From positions 20,798,005 through 20,862,004 of the forward strand of contig NC_040016.1 in NCBI RefSeq assembly GCF_000972845.2: a DNA stretch of 64,000 bases, read 5' to 3'. A program made the translations under genes and the position numbers. The stretch is from Larimichthys crocea (lineage: Eukaryota; Chordata; Actinopteri; Sciaenidae). This document shows positions 60,851 through 64,000 of this stretch, in pieces. Below the pieces are notes generated by a model, which saw only the letters and a program-made list of their open reading frames with translations, did not search any database and was not told the origin of the DNA. How positions within the stretch are numbered: the first letter of the stretch is position 1; every line of letters begins with the position of its first letter.

Positions 60851-61932
60851 TTCACTCCACACCTCCAACAAACGAGCTCATCCTCAGGTGAGTTATGAAG
60901 TTCTGGAGGTTGAGAGTGGATGAATGGATGTGAGGAAGGGACTGAAAGGGAACGAACAATCAGTATGGAGCAGATGTCTCAGGAGTGGAGTCTCCTCAGC
61001 CATTTACTGGCCCCAGATAGAAGAGGACGAATAAGAGGGAGTGTCGATAGGGACGGGCAGAGGGAGGGATGAGGAAGGGAGGTAAATGCTTGAAGGGGAG
61101 GGATAGGGAAAGTAAGTAACGTGATTAGAGGTGTGGCTGAGGCGTGGTCCTCGATCCAGAACCAGAACAGAAAGAAAACTCCACACTCAAAAAGAAGAAG
61201 ACATTTCAAAAGAAAACAAAAGAGCTTGATTACACATGGAGCCTAAGCAGCAAGCAGAAAGTAAAGGTGACACTCACTGAGAGTCTACATCAAACTGTAC
61301 AGATGATGCTGTATATGTAATATGTATTGTCCGCTCTGTACACCATGTTTGCGTTCACCTTGCCCGCGTTTGTTCATTTTGTCGTCCAGCCTTCCAGTCT
61401 ATTTAATCCCGCATGTGTTGCGTTGTTGTGTCGCATGTGTGGAACTAAAACCTCGACGTGTTTTTGTAACTCATTCATCTGTGTGTGTTGTTTGTCCTTG
61501 GGCTGTTTTTCAATGTTTGTGACTTGGAATGACTTCCAATGGTGTTCAGAGATGTACAACTTTTTGGCAGTGACACCTCCGAATAAGTTTACTCTGCTGA
61601 ATCTGCGGCGTTTGTTTGTATGTGTTCAGCATGTTGCTCATTTTTCATACCCTCCTCCCCCCCAGCTTGATGTTTAGAAGTCGTGTTTATGCTCTTTGCA
61701 TACTGATGTGTTTACAGTATCTTCACTTTGGGATCAACTGTGTCCAGTGTGTCTTTGTTGTGGCTAACGTGTACGTCCAAGTGCCTATGTGAGAGTATTT
61801 ATCAAGGCTGTCCAGGACTTATCTTTGTTTGTCTGAGTCGGGTGTTTGCATGTATTCGTGTCCTTCCTCTGAGCGTGTACGTGCCTGGCTATTTGTACGC
61901 TGTTGCCCACTGATGTGACTATGTGCATACCT

Positions 61933-61974
61933 TTGTGTGTGTGTGTGTGTATGCGTGTGTGTCAATGTGTGTAG
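61933..61974 (+). promoter_or_regulatory. UG-repeat at the 3' splice site of the transmembrane exon
   Basis: The acceptor of the transmembrane exon (atgtgtgtag) is preceded not by a normal polypyrimidine tract but by an almost continuous TG repeat. UG repeats next to acceptors bind TDP-43 and CELF proteins and can promote skipping, as known for CFTR exon 9. A similar effect here is inference. Confidence 0.55.
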
Positions 61975-62110
61975 GTGCGTCCACCCAGGACTCGGATGCC
62001 ATGGAGCCAGAGAAGCAGGTGGACAGCACGGTGAAGATGGCCGGAGTGATCGCAGGGATCCTCATGTTCATCATCATCCTCCTCGGCGTTGTCCTCACCT
62101 TCAAACGCAG
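61975..62110 (+). CDS. ptprt: ptprt exon: juxtamembrane region and transmembrane helix
   Basis: A 136-nt exon, acceptor gtgtgtag, donor gtaagt. It reads [18 protein letters not shown], then [19 protein letters not shown] and [15 protein letters not shown] and VKMAGVIAG are close to identical to PTPRT as I know it (PTPRM has EPEKQTDHTVKIAG). The hydrophobic segment (MAGVI to VLTF) is the single membrane span, followed by the basic stop-transfer KRR. The last two bases open an arginine codon completed by an exon outside the window. The exon length is not a multiple of three, so skipping it would shift the frame and remove the anchor. Confidence 0.96.
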
Positions 62111-64000
62111 GTAAGTAATAAGCCCGTCATCGGGACGTAGCGGACACTTAAAGGTGCTATATGTAGCGTTTTAACAATAATAAATCGTCAACACATCCTT
62201 TTTAAATCTATCCAATTCCCAGCCAAGACGAGACAGTTGGTAGCCTCCATCGGACGTCGTGCTGCGTTTTTTTTTAGCCAAATTTGTACAGCCATGTTTG
62301 CTGTTGAGTTTCATTGAGGGATGTTCCTCCACAGGAAACTTTTATAGTTTCTGGTGAGAGCAGATGGTGAACAGGGGCAACATAAAGAAAGAAAAAAAGA
62401 TCTCCAGCAATAAGAGCAGCATTGGTCTTTAGATGGAGGCTACCAATCATCTTTACGAGCACTGCTCGGATCTGTGTTGAATAAAATACTACATTTAGCA
62501 TCTTTAAACCATATGAATATATCAGACTGATAGACCTAATGTCAAGTCAAGTGTCCTCATAGTTGATAGAAGATAGGAATGAATATGAATGGACAGACAG
62601 ACAGGGGAGGAGGTAAATGTGTTGAGGTGAAGGTGGATTTAGTGAAACGAGTAATAAAAAATTAGATTTTTTTAAGTTAGTTTCAGTCAAAAGATTAGCA
62701 TTTATCCAAAAATTGCAGGTTGCACACTGTTTGTTACGTTTATGAAGGCCACAAAGTTCTATTCATTTCTTAAGGCGATGTAAAAGGTCAGAATTATGTA
62801 TTAAATCTGCTGATTTGCTTAATCCTCTCTAACCCTTAAAGGCAAAATAAATAACAATGATAGATGTGCCCAGAGTTTAGATATCTCAAACCCAGATGAA
62901 TTGTATTCTACTTTTTTTTCTTTCAGCGAGCAGGCGTACACAGCTTCCCGTGTCTGTGTTAACATGCACACTGGCTTGCCACCATCACCTGCCTCTCTTT
63001 CCTTTGACTTTCTCTGATTCTCTAGATCGCCTCATCCATCCTTACATCCCTCTCTACTCCATCCGCAGCACGCTTTTACGTTTTATTTTGCATTTGTTTG
63101 AGTTTCTTTTGGCATTTTTATTGTTTTGTATTGTTTCTTACTTACACCCAAAACCTATAAAACAAAAGGATTGCTGAGGAACAATGATTAAAGTGAAGGA
63201 ATTCTTCAGGGCGCTGAGAACAAATAGAAAGTCGACACAATAACTTCACTGTGGCACTTTTTTATGCTGATTTGCACAACAAAACTAAGACAGGAGCCAC
63301 AGGGAGCTGAAATGTAAAGGCATGGGGATTACTTGGTCTGATTGCTCAAGGACTTAAATTGTAATACTTCCATACAAACAAACAGCAGAATAAATTATGG
63401 CGTGGACTCCGAAGTGAGTATAATCATTTTCAAAGGGAATTCAGCTGCTTATTTAAATCAAATGTATTGTAAGACTTTGTGTCATGTCAAGCTTGGACAA
63501 TTATCACATCAGCCAAGAGAGGCAAATAATTATTGACTCAATTTTACATGTTTACTACAAGTCCTCATTAATACTGCAGCCATCAAGTCTCTCCATTAGC
63601 AGCAGCCGCCCGTCCATTAACTGCAATTTTCACCTTTCAGAACGACTTCCACGCCGAGCGTCTGTGGATGTGAACAATACTGATTCTGAATAGCTTAAAA
63701 TGATTTGAAAAGCTAAGACTGGCTTATAAACCGGTGTCATTCAACAACCGTGCGCTTCTAGTCAAACAAATGTCATCCTAAATGAAGTCATTTCCAGTGT
63801 TATCACATTACATTTTTTTTGCTTCCCACGTGTCATTTCACGTCTCTACTGACTTGTCTGGTGACACGGCACAAAGAGAAACAAAGTCAGCATATGGAGG
63901 CGGTTAATGGGTCAAACACAGGACGGCTAGTGAACCGGGAGACTGCTGCTAGTGTCCCGCGTGAGCCAAAAGTCTACTTTGACTTACATCATGTTCGTAA
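62111..64000 (+). other. Start of next ptprt intron
   Basis: Begins gtaagtaata. Contains a TTAA-flanked MITE (62148-62507). I searched for the next cytoplasmic exon (in PTPRT beginning RNAYSYSYYLK or LAKKQKET) and did not find it, so it lies beyond 64000. The region 62510-63830 shows nothing recognisable. Confidence 0.8.
62148..62507. mobile_element. TTAA-flanked MITE just downstream of exon donor
   Basis: TTAA at 62148-62151 and 62504-62507. Ends ttaaaggtgctatatgtagc and inverted ttaaagatgctaaatgtagt. An inner inverted pair (ttggtagcctccatc, about 62230, against gatggaggctaccaa, about 62432) adds a hairpin. piggyBac- or Kolobok-type non-autonomous element, 360 bp, starting only 37 bases after the exon. 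Confidence 0.8.

Larger units (their letters stand above)
35556..61974 (+). other. Largest ptprt intron (26.4 kb), site of the retroelement cluster
   Basis: Runs from gtatga to atgtgtgtag. Polypyrimidine and poly-T stretches lie at 36130-36370 and 38230-38630. Other recognised contents are a hAT MITE, CA arrays, a fish repeat (47820-48440), the GT6 retroelement cluster (48.8-58.5 kb) and a repeat at 58847-59160. The intervals 36500-38150, 38780-41070, 41300-44900, 45500-47800 and 59200-61930 contain no supported gene. Fragments of one degenerate dispersed repeat occur in some of them. Confidence 0.85.

Noticed and set aside
62896..63177. Possible next ptprt exon after ctttctttcag at 62926
   Set aside because: The following codons do not resemble the juxtamembrane region of any R2B phosphatase, and no suitable donor follows in phase.

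Overview
The window looks like intronic DNA of a ray-finned (teleost, probably percomorph) fish. It is AT-rich with many (CA)n/(GT)n microsatellites, hAT, piggyBac-like and pogo-like miniature transposons, a tRNA-derived SINE and repeat types I recognise from percomorph genomes. The only host gene I can support is a receptor-type protein tyrosine phosphatase of the R2B group. Its five exons read best as PTPRT (ptprt), on the + strand, at 15665-15866, 18684-18786, 22536-22812, 35519-35555 and 61975-62110. The splice phases join without error. Together they encode the C-terminal half of one fibronectin III repeat, the last fibronectin III repeat with a basic KTRR cleavage-type motif, a 37-nt microexon and the transmembrane segment. 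The phosphatase domains must lie beyond 64000 and the MAM, Ig and first FN3 domains before 1. I found no further exon in 1-15664 or 62111-64000.

Everything else is intron. 1-15.6 kb holds a SINE with an inverted 5' end, a near-duplicate block around an assembly gap, a piggyBac-like and a hAT-like MITE, and an LTR-like repeat carrying a nested pogo-like MITE. 15.9-35.5 kb holds a hAT-like element that has swallowed a piece of 28S rRNA gene (19639-20383), microsatellite clusters, a 600-bp polypyrimidine tract and the second, unoccupied copy of the LTR-like repeat. 35.6-62 kb is the largest intron.

The most unusual part is 48.8-58.5 kb inside that intron. It is a rearranged cluster of an LTR retroelement whose internal region carries an intronless open reading frame of a family-6 glycosyltransferase (ABO/GBGT1/GGTA1-like). 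On the minus strand the order is LTR, putative primer-binding site and leader, GT6 reading frame, remnant of a Gypsy-type integrase C-terminus, polypurine tract, LTR. A host GT6 mRNA therefore seems to have replaced most of gag-pol. At least four GT6 copies are visible, all damaged. The two that span the region share a gap of about 24 residues over the nucleotide-sugar-binding motif, and both visible 3' ends share a premature stop. Nested SINE and hAT insertions, an inverted segment and two assembly gaps complicate the locus.

Ptprt is the host transcription unit. The retroelement cluster sits in it mostly antisense and I see no sign that the two act together functionally.
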